A stretch of 64,000 bases of DNA from Tremella fuciformis (Eukaryota; Basidiomycota; Tremellomycetes; Tremellales; Tremellaceae): assembly GCA_032768795.1 (NCBI GenBank), contig CP136490.1, forward strand, positions 1,984,001-2,048,000, in the 5' to 3' direction. Position numbers and translations under genes: made by a program. Position 1 is the first letter of the stretch. Each line of letters begins with the position of its first letter. Below are positions 30,195-40,798 of the stretch, in pieces. The notes below the pieces were generated by a model. That model was not told the DNA's origin. It ran no database searches and worked only from the letters and a program-made list of their open reading frames with translations.

Positions 30195-31335
30195 TGCGAC
30201 GTACTAATTATGTTCAGAAGGGAACTCGGTGTAGCACGGCATGGACACAACCTGGACGATAAACGTTTTGCGACGTAGAAGCAAGATATAAGAGGGTTGG
30301 GAATTGGAGAGTCATCAATCTGCCGACACAGTAGATATTCCTCGAACCGACAGTTCACCAGCCCACAACGGGAAGCTAGAGCTTCCATTCTCGCTAGAGT
30401 CCTTTGACAGGTGGGCAACGAGAATGCCCATTGCCAATGACCAAACATTGTTTGGGGTTCCCGCAATGATGCTTCTCGGATTGGAAGTAAGAGTCGGGTT
30501 CGTATTATATCGTGGTTTTCATCGAATAGACGGGGAACAACGCAGCTGCAGTCGATATCCTCTCGGCGGTTCATGTTCATCGTGTAAGTTGTCTTGGGAT
30601 ACTTGAGAGGTTATGTCGGAGCAACGCTTCGGTGACGGTGATCTGTATAGGAGGGGACATCAGACAGTGGGGGCCTCCTCGACAATTACATATAATGTAT
30701 GGAAGCTACGAGAACGGCCCCAGCTCTTCGGCAACGCAATCGTTGCAAACGAAGCCGCGATTGCGGCCTCTCAGTGCACGCCGAGTATGTGGGTTCGAGC
30801 TCAATGAGATGCTCGTCGAGAAAAGTTGCCACAGGCGAAAGGCGCCACCATCGCTGTTTCGCAGAGCCTATCGTAAGCGGACTTGAATATCGAGCATCGT
30901 ATGAGGGAGAGCTGGGCGGAGGCTTCCAGCCCTGGCCTCCAATCCTCCCCAGACAGCTCAAGGAACGGACGTTGCAGAGCGTCAAGTTTCGGAAACGATT
31001 GAATGCATGACAGAAATGACATGTAGCTCATAACCAAGGGGGGAGGGGCTGTTCGTATCGATCTAATAGGAAGTATGTTGGGAACTGCTTGGGTCGGAAA
31101 AGGGACACTAGAAGAGGTGAGGGTGATCTAGGAGGGAAGGGAGAGTCACAAGGGGATGTGCTGAGTCTGCTTCTGCCGAGAAGGGGATGAGGAGACATGT
31201 ATGAACAGGCCGATGAATTCACACCGGTGTCGGGTGAGTTGGACAGAACAGCTGAAGTAGCATTTGAGTGAGCGAGCTTCTTCGGCCATAAAAAGCCCGA
31301 TTGGCAACTAAAGAGAAGCCCTTTTGTAGGAGAGG
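30195..31335. other. Gene-poor stretch
   Basis: About 1.1 kb of short open frames on both strands. One minus-strand frame near 30690-30980 (GWKPPPSSPSYDARYSSP) has the Pro/Ser composition of the neighbouring small frames but no ATG. Nothing can be assigned. Confidence 0.3.
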
Positions 31336-31698
31336 CTACTCGAGTGACCGAGGCGGAGAGGCGAGACTCTGTTCCGCCAACTGGTAATCTGGACCGATCC
31401 AGCTCTCGCTAGTCTGCCCAGACAAGTGAGCTGAGTAGCTATCATAGGTGTCACGGCCAGGCAACGGCCAGGAGGCACCTGAGCCCTGTGTGTCGCTCTT
31501 ACGTGTCCAAAACTTGGCCGAATTGCGCGGCTTAACAGGTATGGGGGGCCTTGGTGGTTGTGGTCGGGGATTCACGGGATCCGGAGTTGAACTCATACTG
31601 AGTGTGCCTGAGTGGTCACGCACAGATGTCTGGGTCATGAGCATTGAGTCCCGAGACATACTTGGTACGGCGTAGGTCGACTTGCGGTCAGACGACAT
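31336..31698 (-). CDS. Small proline-rich protein, unknown (accessory region 5)
   Basis: A frame of 120 residues from the ATG at 31696-31698 (MSSDRKSTYAVPSMSRDS). Middle: PDPVNPRPQPPRPPIPVKPR; tail rich in Ser/Tyr. The codons just before this ATG read in frame as a hydrophobic stretch (IIFVALITSLSALTLVL) with no ATG of their own. Either the gene has an upstream exon giving a single membrane span, or this is chance. A TATAAG at 31785-31790 favours the short form, with the hydrophobic stretch as leader. Function unknown. Confidence 0.35.
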   Translation of the reverse strand: MSSDRKSTYAVPSMSRDSMLMTQTSVRDHSGTLSMSSTPDPVNPRPQPPRPPIPVKPRNSAKFWTRKSDTQGSGASWPLPGRDTYDSYSAHLSGQTSESWIGPDYQLAEQSLASPPRSLE

Positions 31699-32399
31699 CA
31701 GGACAAGTGTCAGAGCTGAAAGAGATGTTATGAGGGCTACAAAGATGATTGAGGTTCGAACAGGTCAAGCATTCAGGACTACATCTTATATGCCCCACCT
31801 TGGGAGTGGCCCGCTCAAACCTGACAGTCTTACCCGAGACAAGTGAATGGATGACCCTTCTCATATCTCTCGCTTGATTCGCAGTGTCGGGTCCTCCTCC
31901 CTCTCCACTCGACTTCCCGTACTAGAATCAAGTCGAAACGTGGAGAAGTTGACACATACACCTCGCTAGAAGCTCGGTCTTGGCTTCTGCCCGAGATAGG
32001 AAGGAGCGCCAAAGCTTCCTGAGACCTGCAGTACGATACGATAGGAGGTTAAGCAGCTTCGAAGATCGGCTCATTCTTGAACGTTATTTGAAGGTTCGAG
32101 AAAAGCACATACCGTGTCAGATGAGGCTGAGAAAAGTATTCGGGTATGCGCGAGTGTTGAACGAATGATCTGTTTGCACAGCGAATTATGAACGAGCGAG
32201 CAGTTTCGTGTACAAGACTCGAGAGGCTTACTGTCGATGCCAGTATTATTTTGCCACTGTGCAAAGTGCCACAAATAGTGAGATCACGTGATCTATTGAC
32301 CAAATGTCCTACGAGTCCAACGCCATCAGGCTTGAGTTGAAAGTCCTCCAACTTGCTTGTGAACCGAAGTCACGCCGACTGGGGGAAGGCGTGGAGGGC
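31699..32399. other. Divergent promoter region before NAA25
   Basis: About 700 bases between the small minus-strand gene and the plus-strand NatB subunit gene. It holds a TATAAG at 31785-31790 for the former. A minus-strand frame at 31830-32012 with a GTAAGA donor is open but unrecognised. Confidence 0.35.
31785..31790 (-). promoter_or_regulatory. TATA-like element of the small gene at 31336-31698
   Basis: CATATAAG on the minus strand about 90 bases before the ATG; the same motif precedes the gene at 35984-36700. Confidence 0.4.
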
Positions 32400-35300
32400 A
32401 TGGCGAAGCAGACAGACTGGAGCGCCGAGGAGCGCAAGCTGCAGTCGGCATATGGTGCGATAACATCTGATCATTATCCTACAGTCTTCCGGCACACAGA
32501 GGGAAGGGGAGTGTTCACTGACACTTAGAGGACCTCGAAGCTGGCCGATACAAGCTTGCAGATGCGACTGTCGCAAGATGGCTCAAGAAGCACCCGAGGT
32601 CTCAGCCGGCTCTTGTGCTTCGAGCCTGCATCATCGATCGGACCGGAGGCGATGAGGAGAGCGTACTGAAGGCTTTGAAGGATGCCGCAAAGACAGGCAG
32701 TCCGTCGGCACGGAGTCTGCCTATCATCACTGGCATCTACCAAAGTAGACATCGATGTCAGTAGAAAATCCGCAGGAGCTTGAGAAGGATCAACGGGAGT
32801 CGCTGATCAACAAGTGGATCTGTGCGTATCGATGTTTGCAAAACGCTTCGAGGAGAACCCCACGTCGCCCGATATTGGCGAACAGCTCTTCCTCTTTGCG
32901 GCCGCCGCCAACGATACCGCGACCATGGTGACCGCTTCGCGAAAGGTGTTCAACTTGACTAAAGCCCAAACATGGGCTCGCGTCGCCGCTTACTCCGAGT
33001 GGGCCGACAAAGTCCCATTGCCGAACAGCAATTACGACTTTTCTGTGTCAGTAGATGCTGAAGCGCTGAAACCGGCGTCGGTTCTTTTCGGCATGTCGGC
33101 GAAGACTGCAACGACTCCCGATCATCTTTGGCTGAGATTACACATCTTGATGGCGGCTGGAGACATCCGACAGGCGTGGTCCGTGACGCGGGAGACGGTC
33201 GATGGCAATCTACATCGACTTTACGCAAGGATACAATGTTGTCGTGAAATATACCGTCGAGGACAATTGCTTGGTGACAAATGGGAGTGGAGGGGCGATT
33301 TCTGCCGGATAGAACAGAGATGGGCCTTAGACATATTAGAGATCAACCCGGATGCGTGAGTTTTCCGTTCCTACTGACGATGTGTTCTTCTCGCTGAGTC
33401 GTCAGGCAGCACAATTACGTGTTTTACGAATATCTGCTTTGGATTACCAGACTGGCGGTTGTCAAATCAAATGAATACTACCCCGACACCCAGGAGCTGC
33501 TGCTCAAGCTGCAACAGAGCATCGGCCTGAAGGAGCGAGCGCCTGCATTGGCCTTACTGTCACTGCAGAAGGCGATGCTGGAAGATAACCATTCCATCGC
33601 GGACCCTCTCCAGAAGTGGAAAGACTCGATCCACCGTTATGCCGAGTATTGGGGTCATAAAGGGCCGTTCCTTGTGGAGCTGGAGAACATCCTCCCGCCG
33701 AAGGACGATGAGAGGCGGGCCATCATTGACGAGTTGCTCGAATCATGGTCGCGACAGCCAAATGTAAGCATCAGAGTAGGCCTCCCCTTTACTGACGATC
33801 AGTCCGATGTCGCCTCATGGCATCGGCTGCTTGCCGCACAGGTGTGGCAGCTACGACACGCTCCCGAAGACTGGACGCCATCTCTGGAAAGGGTGCAACA
33901 GTTGTGGAGTCTTTATGAGGAGGGCCTGATTCATGGCACGCCTCTCTTTTCGGATCTCGATGAGCTCTGATGTACAGGCAAAAATATCGCCCCGAAGACG
34001 GATGTCCAAATCGCGGACCCCGCCGGCCACATAGCAGCACAATTAGCAATAGAAATGTGGCACAGAGATCGCTCGAACGAGCAGATCCTCCTGCGCGCTC
34101 TGCTGTGTGCTCGTAGAGTCGCTGAGACATGTCCCATTGGGGCTGAGACCAACTTTCTCTTGGCACACCTCTATCGAGTCATAGGTAAGCTCTTTGCACC
34201 CCGCCTGTCGAAATACTGACGCCAGGCGCGTCGTCACTGGCTGTGCAGCATGTCGCAGCACTACAGCCCGCTGAGATACAGCTCGACACTATCCTGCACA
34301 AGTTCATTGACTGTGGTGGAGGGCCTGAGGCCGTGCTGTCATCCTATGTGGATACATGGATGAGCTATGTCGCTCGCCAATCCGCCATGTGGCACAAGGG
34401 GCAGATCGATCTCTCTATTCACATTCGCAATGCGATCGGTCAGGAGTCCTTCTCTGCAGTACCCAGTCTTCGCAAGCTTCATCGCGGCCTCGCCAGATCG
34501 TTGGGCCAGGCAAGTACCGCCGTGGAGGCGTTCAGGCTGGAGATACTGGCATCCCCTGGAGGAGACCTCCCGGACCTTACGGAGTATGTCGACATGGCCA
34601 ACGCCGGCTTAGAGGATCTCAGAGACTGGGAGTTGATGCCGGATATCGGTGGCAAGCGACCGCAAATCCTCTCAATGATACCACTTGGCGAGGTGACTCC
34701 GATCACCCTCAAGCAGCGGCTGGCAGTCTGGGACGCAGTCCGCGAAATCGGGGACGCGCTGCTGCCCGACCAATTCCCTGATACCTCCTCCGTGAGTGAC
34801 CGCGATTGAGATCTGTTTTCAACTCATCAAACAGCTGTCCAAAGCCGAACAAGATTTATATGCGGCGATATGGAAGTTGTTGAGACGAGGCAATGAGGTC
34901 TTCGTCTTGAGCGGCGAGCAATCTGAGACAAATCTCCCATTAGACGCTATCTATGACAGTGCGTCCAATCTTGCGCAGATAGACATCATGCTCACACAGC
35001 AGCTTTGGCCGCACGATGCTTGCAGTCGCCGACCGGGACGAGATGGGAGCAATTGCAGCCGTTCATACACGTTGCAGAAGTACGCACCGCCCACGGGCAT
35101 TGACGGGGCTGACCGAACAGCTGCGTGCTGTCATTGCGAGACTCATTTCTCTTCTTGGTCCGGTCCTCGCACAGAAAGGCAAAAAACGGGCCCCGATAGC
35201 CGTAGAGCTCGAACGTGATCTACAGAAGGTGGAGGCGGCTTGGAAAGAGCGAATATCGCCGGCTATTTTGGCAAAGCTCGATGAGATGCTTGAAGCGGAT

Positions 35301-35474
35301 GACCATGTCGTACCGCTTGATCTGGCTGGCGACTTGCTCGATGTCAGTGGATATACTTCTTTGCCAGCTCAACTGTCTGATCCTCAGGTCGAATGGGTGC
35401 ATGAAGCTTGGCGGGATGTCAAACAGGCAAGGCGAAAGCATGTGGAGGGGTTGCAGAAGTTGTTACGATCTTGA
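32400..35474 (+). CDS. NAA25: NatB N-terminal acetyltransferase auxiliary subunit (NAA25/MDM20)
   Basis: Ten exons: 32400-32454, 32529-32744, 32815-33355, 33406-33763, 33803-33908, 33978-34184, 34226-34791, 34835-34958, 35000-35079, 35121-35474; about 868 residues. NAA25 is the TPR-like scaffold that holds the catalytic NAA20 at the ribosome for acetylating Met-Asp/Glu/Asn/Gln N-termini. Family marks: the N-terminal TPR-like segment YEDLEAGRYKLADATVARWL, the WGHKGPFLVELENIL region, and the central LLAHLYRVIGASSLAVQH and IQLDTILHKF helices. Most introns have good GTRNGT donors and CTGAC branches. The weak point is the intron at 33909-33977 (donor GTCTTT), required because the unspliced frame meets a TGA at 33968. 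The 39-base intron at 33764-33802 is in frame and could be retained. Confidence 0.85.
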
Positions 35475-35983
35475 CGGGACGACTCTATCTCATTCACTCT
35501 GTCAATCTCACAGGAGTATGTGCATACATGACAGATAACCAAGCTGGTTAAAGCAACGGTATGAACAGACGGGAACCGCACCTTCAGCTCGCTATCCACC
35601 TTCCGTGGGTTCCTCGGGGTCCGATGGAGCCACTCCATTGGATGATTCCAGGCCGGACAACCAACACGGATCATCAGCCACACGTTCCGGTTGATCCTGG
35701 ACGCAAATGGCATGAGCGCCGAGTCCTGGCGCGCAGGGAGAGATAAGGGGGGAGCGGGAGGGGCTGGGAGCAGGGGGCTGGGGGGAGGGGGGGTGGGGAA
35801 GAGAAGAGGGGGGTGGGGGGAAGGGGCTCACTAATGTCTGTACCGAGATAAGCAGCTCGGCAGGGTGCATGAAGAACGTATAAAACAAGTAAGGTAGATC
35901 GCGATCGCAGTCCATCGTGGACGCCAACAAAGAGATGGCCAGTCAAGTCGGGCTCGACTGAAATAAACTGAGCACGCCTTGTA
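35475..35983. other. Convergent intergenic region with G-rich tract
   Basis: About 510 bases between convergent genes. It has a strongly G-rich stretch on the plus strand (about 35741-35826); no gene. Confidence 0.5.
35741..35826 (+). repeat. G-rich low-complexity tract, quadruplex-prone
   Basis: Many runs of 3-7 G separated by A or short spacers (AGGGGGGCTGGGG type) over about 85 bases. Such spacing can fold as G-quadruplexes; position between convergent 3' ends. Confidence 0.7.
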
Positions 35984-36700
35984 TCAGTCGCGGAGACTGT
36001 ATACAATGTCAGGACCCGGACCTGCCTCCAAGCTGTAAGTGATATCTGCCTCCGAGGGTCCACCCTTGATAAGGAGGGATTGCACGTTTGACTTGACTGA
36101 CTTGACTTCCCATTTGTACTCCCAGTATCCCTCGCCAGGACGGGTGATCCTGAAATGACGGTCATCTTGTGGGTGCTTGCTTTCGAACCTGACTCTCACT
36201 TGGCTTCTTGGGTCCGTGATGTCAAACTTCAGTCCTTCATAATCGGGCTCGGGCTGAAACCCCGATTTCGCGAGCATTGTCTCCAAATCCTCATTCAGAT
36301 ATTGAAAACGATTCTCGTCCCCATTGATATCCTGAAGGGTCCAACTAAGAGAGGTTGGAAAGTCACCATCAAGCTCGAAGGGAGGCTGCATGCGACAAAC
36401 CTTCGTACGGCCTACATATGGGCTCTTCGCCCATGTCCTGTAGGTAGGAGAGGCCGACAAGTCGGAACCGTCCCAGCAATCGACGGGTTGGGGGAACTTG
36501 GCACATAAGTCCGCAATCGTTTCCCGAGTGACTCGTTTGAAATGCTTCTTGCCACTATCGTCGCCAGCGACGTCCTGGTCGGCTGTCTCCATAGGGACGG
36601 CTATCTGTGTGGCGATGGCAGTCTCTGTAGCGACGGCTGTAGGATCAGTCGATACTGGTGAGCAGGGCTCTCCTGTAAGCTGGGAACGAGCGTTAGTCAT
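35984..36700 (-). CDS. Unknown protein, 238 residues
   Basis: Single-exon frame from the ATG at 36698-36700 (MTNARSQLTGEP), preceded by a TATA box at 36748-36753. The first 55 residues are Thr/Ala-rich and low complexity. From about residue 60 the sequence looks folded: DLCAKFPQPVDCWDGSD, VCRMQPPFELDGDFPTSLSW, FKFDIT-like LKFDITDPRSQVRVRFESK and HFRITRPGEGYWEYKWEV, suggestive of an all-beta domain. No signal peptide or membrane segment, and no family recognised. The C-terminus GPDIVYSLRD is complete. Confidence 0.6.
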   Translation of the reverse strand: MTNARSQLTGEPCSPVSTDPTAVATETAIATQIAVPMETADQDVAGDDSGKKHFKRVTRETIADLCAKFPQPVDCWDGSDLSASPTYRTWAKSPYVGRTKVCRMQPPFELDGDFPTSLSWTLQDINGDENRFQYLNEDLETMLAKSGFQPEPDYEGLKFDITDPRSQVRVRFESKHPQDDRHFRITRPGEGYWEYKWEVKSVKSNVQSLLIKGGPSEADITYSLEAGPGPDIVYSLRD

Positions 36701-37192
36701 TCTGATAATGCAATTCTTTAGATCGATGTTCTTGCCTGGCTGTGCAGCTTATATGTCTGTTGCGGTCTCTTATCGAGCTTGTCGAAGCGAAACAGAATGA
36801 AAGGAGACAGTATCAAGGGAGGCCACAAGGGAGGCCGCAAGAATTTGCCAGAGGGCAGGCGAAGGCATCATGAAACGCTGCTCTGTACACAAGGCAAGGT
36901 CAGCATAACGATCAAAGGGCATATTGCGGATGTTTCCCCGGAAGTGCGCAAGCAAGAGGCTGTCGCCCAGACAGGTGGAAGCTTGCGGGATTCAGCAAGA
37001 ACGAAGTAGTACAGCAGGCGTGACATGCCTATTCGGTGAGCATGCGTCAATACAACCGATTCATGGCTAGATCGAAGCACCGGAGGACCGGGTTGTATGA
37101 CCAAGGCCAGTGCTGCGATCATCGCTCAATGGGATCGAGAAAGGTGGCGCTTCTCATCGTTCAGCCGACATCGATATGGCAAGGAGGAGCAC
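36701..37192. other. Intergenic between the unknown gene and CTK3
   Basis: About 490 bases. It holds the TATA box at 36748-36753 and possibly a last small CTK3 exon (see that entry). Confidence 0.4.
36748..36753 (-). promoter_or_regulatory. TATA box of the unknown gene at 35984-36700
   Basis: CATATAAG on the minus strand about 48 bases before the ATG, identical to the element before the small gene at 31336-31698. Confidence 0.45.
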
Positions 37193-38280
37193 TTACTCTC
37201 GCATCTTCTGCTCGTCCTCTTCTCCAAGATCACTGCACGTCTCCCACAGTTGCTCAAATTCGACATCCAGAGCTGATTCTGCACTACCTCTCCCTGTCGA
37301 TGATGAAGGATGCTGTATTGGCTGGTCTGCAACCGGCTTAACAGGCGGCGGTGCCATGCTCCCTTTGGGTCCTGGCACCAAGCTTGTATTTGCCGCAGCT
37401 GTGCCAGGTGTATTTGTCGTCGGAAGCGTAGAAGGAGAGGCAGGGGTGAATGGTGAAGGAGTCGCTGGGGACTGTTGGGAAGTATGTGGACTCGTTTTAG
37501 AGGGTCGTATGGCAGAAGAAATGGGACGACTGGGTTGTGAGGAGGGCGGTGCGCTTAATGGAGGAATGGGCAGGATCCATATTCGCTCTCGCAGGCGTTT
37601 ATGCCGCTCGCGGTCTTCCTCCATACGGCGAAGGATGTCGTTGCGTGAGAAAGCGTGCTCGTGAGAGCGCTTGTTGGAGTGTTCGGCTCTATGTGATGAG
37701 CATAGACCATACGAAGAGACATAAGCCCGTTTTAGTGCACTGACGATTGCTTTCGCGCGTCCAGTGTTACCAGGGCCGTGTCAACAATGTCGGGGTCGAG
37801 CATGCGTCGAGTACGCCACGACTCCAGGATCTACAGTCAGCACGCAATCAACATTGCAGGGCACATGCCTGTCTCTTGGCTGACTGCGCAAGAAGTCCGA
37901 CTCACCTGTCTCGCTGCCTTGTAATTCAGCACGCCCTCCCTGCTTTCCGGCAGGACCCCTTCCACGATCCTCCCCAAATCCCGAGCGACCATCCCTAGGT
38001 ACCCGATAGATGTCGAGCTGCTCCCCTCCGCCGAAGCCGTGTTCTCCAGCGCCAAGGACGCCTCGCACAGACCATCGAGAAAGTAAAGAACATTGATGCG
38101 GGAGTTGAGGCTCCCCTTGGCGCACTCCTCGACCACGCAGTCCCACAGGTCCTCGCCGGCCCGTGATGCGTGTTTGAGGGCGTAGGCGACGACTTTCTGG
38201 ATACTCTGCTGCGATGCGTTGAGTTTGCGCAGGAGCTGGAGGAAGTGTAGGCGGGCTTCGAAGGGATCGAAGGAGGACAT
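37193..38280 (-). CDS. CTK3: CTD kinase subunit gamma (CTK3)
   Basis: Three exons, complement of 37193-37688, 37745-37830 and 37906-38280, give 318 residues. CTK3 is the CID-like subunit of the CTDK-I kinase that phosphorylates Ser2 of the RNA polymerase II C-terminal repeat. Family marks: the start MSSFDPFEARLHFLQLLRKL, HASRAGEDLWDCVVEEC, KGSLNSRINVLYFLDGLCE, GVLNYKAARQILESWRTRR, then the basic EEDRERHKRLRERIW and the acidic C-terminal FEQLWETCSDLGEEDE. A Ser/Pro/Thr-rich linker lies before the C-terminus. The stop GAGTAAG overlaps a perfect GTAAGT donor, so an extra terminal exon is possible. An in-frame upstream ATG (38352) is disfavoured by family alignment. Confidence 0.88.
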
Positions 38281-38575
38281 GGCGGGCGACGCTGGTATGA
38301 CCCGCAACGCGAAGAGACTATCTGTCGACGTCAAGATACCTTGTCGGTTCACGAGGATAGTATTGAGAGGGTCGGCAGTGTTGTTATTGCCTCAGCATAC
38401 TGTCGAGAAAGGAAGATGAATATAGAGTCGTTGCACTTGAAACGAGTGACAACACCAACAACTGCCCGGTGGAGGTGCACTTTCATATTCATCTTATCCC
38501 TGTCTTGGACCAAAATGCACAATGCGTACAAGTAGGATGTACAACAGACGCAAGCCAAATGATGTACAAGAAGGC

Positions 38576-39911
38576 CTATGCTCTCCTCCATGGTCTCTTG
38601 GGGAGATGTTCGCTGACAACGACAAAGTCTTTGAGTATCGACGGATCCACCAGCGAAGGGCTGAATAATGGCCTCGCTTCAGTCTCCCACCACGGTCTGA
38701 CCCCGGTCTCTCTGATAGGGCACCAGCTGATGTGCTCCCCGACGATGTCGAAGGTCTTTGTCGATCCTTCATCTCCCTTGAATGTCCACAGGCCCACTCG
38801 GCGCTGACATATTCGACAGTGCACGATATCGGTAGGCTGCTCGTTGTTCGAATCGACGTGTTCTGATGATTGAGGCGCATAAGGAAACCACCCAAACAAA
38901 GCCAGAGCTGCGGCAGAGATGTCGACAGGTTGGGCATCCTCGTTGTCCCGCCGATGCTTCGTGAGGTTCGAAGTGAGAATCAGCGACTGTTTCTCGTCCT
39001 TCTGATCAGCACAATGCTGAACGATAGATAGCTCAGATACTGACCAGTGGGCTTGCCCAGTTGATAGGCTCTGTCAAGCAACGTCTCCGCAGCGCTGAAG
39101 CGAGTGGATTTAGACTGCTGGACAACATGGGTTGCAGTATCCGTCTGATCCGCCCATGAAGCGATGCTAGCACTCAGCGCAGGCCCTGAGATCTCGACAG
39201 CTTTGCTCACCTGATGTCTCGGCAACTCTCCAACCACAGCCTGGCGCATGCCGACTCTGCATGCCCTGGCCTAATCGCCTTGCCACCTCGTTCCGGACAT
39301 CAGAGTCTCTGATGTCGCGAATGCCGGAGAGATCCCAAGTCGTCTGACACGCGCCACATCTGACTCGCTCCCGACCATCGGCAACCCATCCGTGCCGGGC
39401 GAACTCAACAGGTGTCAGGGGCGGAGTATCCAGTCCGAACTGGGCGGGCGAGTATGTCCTGAGTCGTGCCAACAACGCCAGAGCAGTGAATGGTCGAAAA
39501 TCCACAGGCGGCAAAGGTGACATCGGTGAGGTAGAAGGGAACACATCTGCTCCAAAATTCGTAGCAGGAGCATAGATGCGGTTCTTCCTGCTAGGCCCCG
39601 GAGAGAGCAGGCTTTCGATCTGGGAGAAGAGTCGTTTCTCATCGGGTCAGTCTCGTTCTACATCGCCAGTGGTCCTGCTTACCCTGCTGAATCTCTCAGA
39701 TGGCAGCTGAACGCTATCCTCCACCACGTCCACCTCGTCTGCGGGCTGCTCGACCTCCTGATCATAAAATACCGGACCGTAATCCGACCACGTCACTCAC
39801 CTCGTCGTCTCCCGCTCCCCACTCGTCACCCTCATACAGCATCTTGAAGACATCTCTGAGGTCCTCGTCCATCCCATCGCTCGCCGGCGACTCGGGCGAC
39901 TCGAACGCCAT
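38576..39911 (-). CDS. rsm1: Rsm1/NIPA-type C3HC zinc-finger protein
   Basis: Five exons, complement of 38576-39001, 39045-39166, 39211-39619, 39683-39757 and 39801-39911, give 380 residues in phase. The family (fission yeast Rsm1, an mRNA-export factor; human NIPA) has two BIR-like modules. The first is in exon 3: FARHGWVADGRERVRCGACQ ... HAPGCGW, with the zinc Cys/His. The second is in exon 5: VHCRICQRRVGLWTF ... FDIVGEHISWCPI. The linker exon 4 (about residues 200-240) is not recognisable and least certain. The start MAFESPESPASDG lies only 37 bases from the 5' LTR of copia element 2, which must have displaced most of its promoter. Confidence 0.82.
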
Positions 39912-39942
39912 TATGACGACTCTGTGCAGATGTAAAGCTTCT

Positions 39943-39947
39943 ACTCT
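39943..39947. repeat. Target-site duplication of copia element 2 (left)
   Basis: ACTCT before the 5' LTR, repeated at 45388-45392 after the 3' LTR. Confidence 0.9.
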
Positions 39948-40064
39948 TGTTAGCGGTGCCGCCACCTCGAGTCATAGGGTAATTACCGAGAAACTCCGTC
40001 AGCTAGTAGGACCCATTACCATCTCGTAGGATATGTCAGATGCGACTCATATCTCACGTCAACA
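39948..40064 (+). repeat. 5' LTR of copia element 2
   Basis: 117 bases with TGTTAGCGGT...CACGTCAACA ends, identical to 45271-45387. Confidence 0.93.
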
Positions 40065-40078
40065 GATTAAAAGTCCCA
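40065..40078 (+). promoter_or_regulatory. Primer-binding site of copia element 2
   Basis: GATTAAAAGTCCCA directly after the LTR, the same 14 bases as in element 1. The complement fits a tRNA-Lys(UUU) anticodon arm rather than a tRNA 3' end. Confidence 0.6.
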
Positions 40079-40798
40079 GTACTCGACCTAGGCTCACGGC
40101 AATCCCTAGCGGTCACAAAAGCAGAGCCTTGGTGCAGTGGTTAAGCTGCCAGGCTTGGATTCTTTCTCATTCTGTGGACGGCAGTACCTTTTGGCGCTGT
40201 TCGCTTCCCGTGTGGGATTAGCTGTCGAGTTGCGGTCCTCCAGTACTCTCGTGTGCGCTGGTTGTGACTTCTCGGCAGGGAGTCTAGAGTTCGAGTACCA
40301 CGAGGTGCGGCATAGCGGGCATTCAGCAATACGACCGATCGTCAGACCCGTGCAAGTCACATCGCTCTCGGTAGTCGACACCGAGACGGAACGCCTTGTT
40401 CGATCCGTCGCGTCCTGGAGGGCAGGTTTTTGCCTTGGACGTGCGCGTTGTCCTGGAGGGCGGTTTTGCCTTGGACACGGAAGACGGAGAACTGGAAGGG
40501 CGCGCCTTGTTCAACCGGAAAGCCCACCACTCTTGGGCGGGAGAACTGAAGGGCGGAAGTAACGCTCTGCACCGTACTGGTGTAGGAGAAGCGGGCAGTC
40601 TAGCTTCGGCTCAGACGTAGACATTGTCTTCGGACGGTGTGAAAATCCAGATTATCACTGGTGGCGTGCACGGAGAGGCCCTTGGTGCACGTCTTGCGTA
40701 CGATAAGTCCTCTCCGAGAGTTTGATCACTCTGTTTAAGGCTGTTGCTGAATTTGCGACGGATAAGGCCTTGGTCGTCATCACCTATTCTACGGCACG

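Noticed and set aside
38980..39249. Alternative frame in the Rsm1-like gene (SIASWADQTDTATHVVQQSK)
   Set aside because: It looks protein-like, but using it needs a 25-base intron. The other frame joins both flanking exons in phase with normal introns.
40124..40300. tRNA-like A box (TGGTGCAGTGG) and a B-box-like GTTCGAGTACC in the leader of copia element 2
   Set aside because: The boxes are about 150 bases apart and no acceptor or T-stem pairing can be made, so neither a tRNA gene nor a tRNA-derived SINE is supported.
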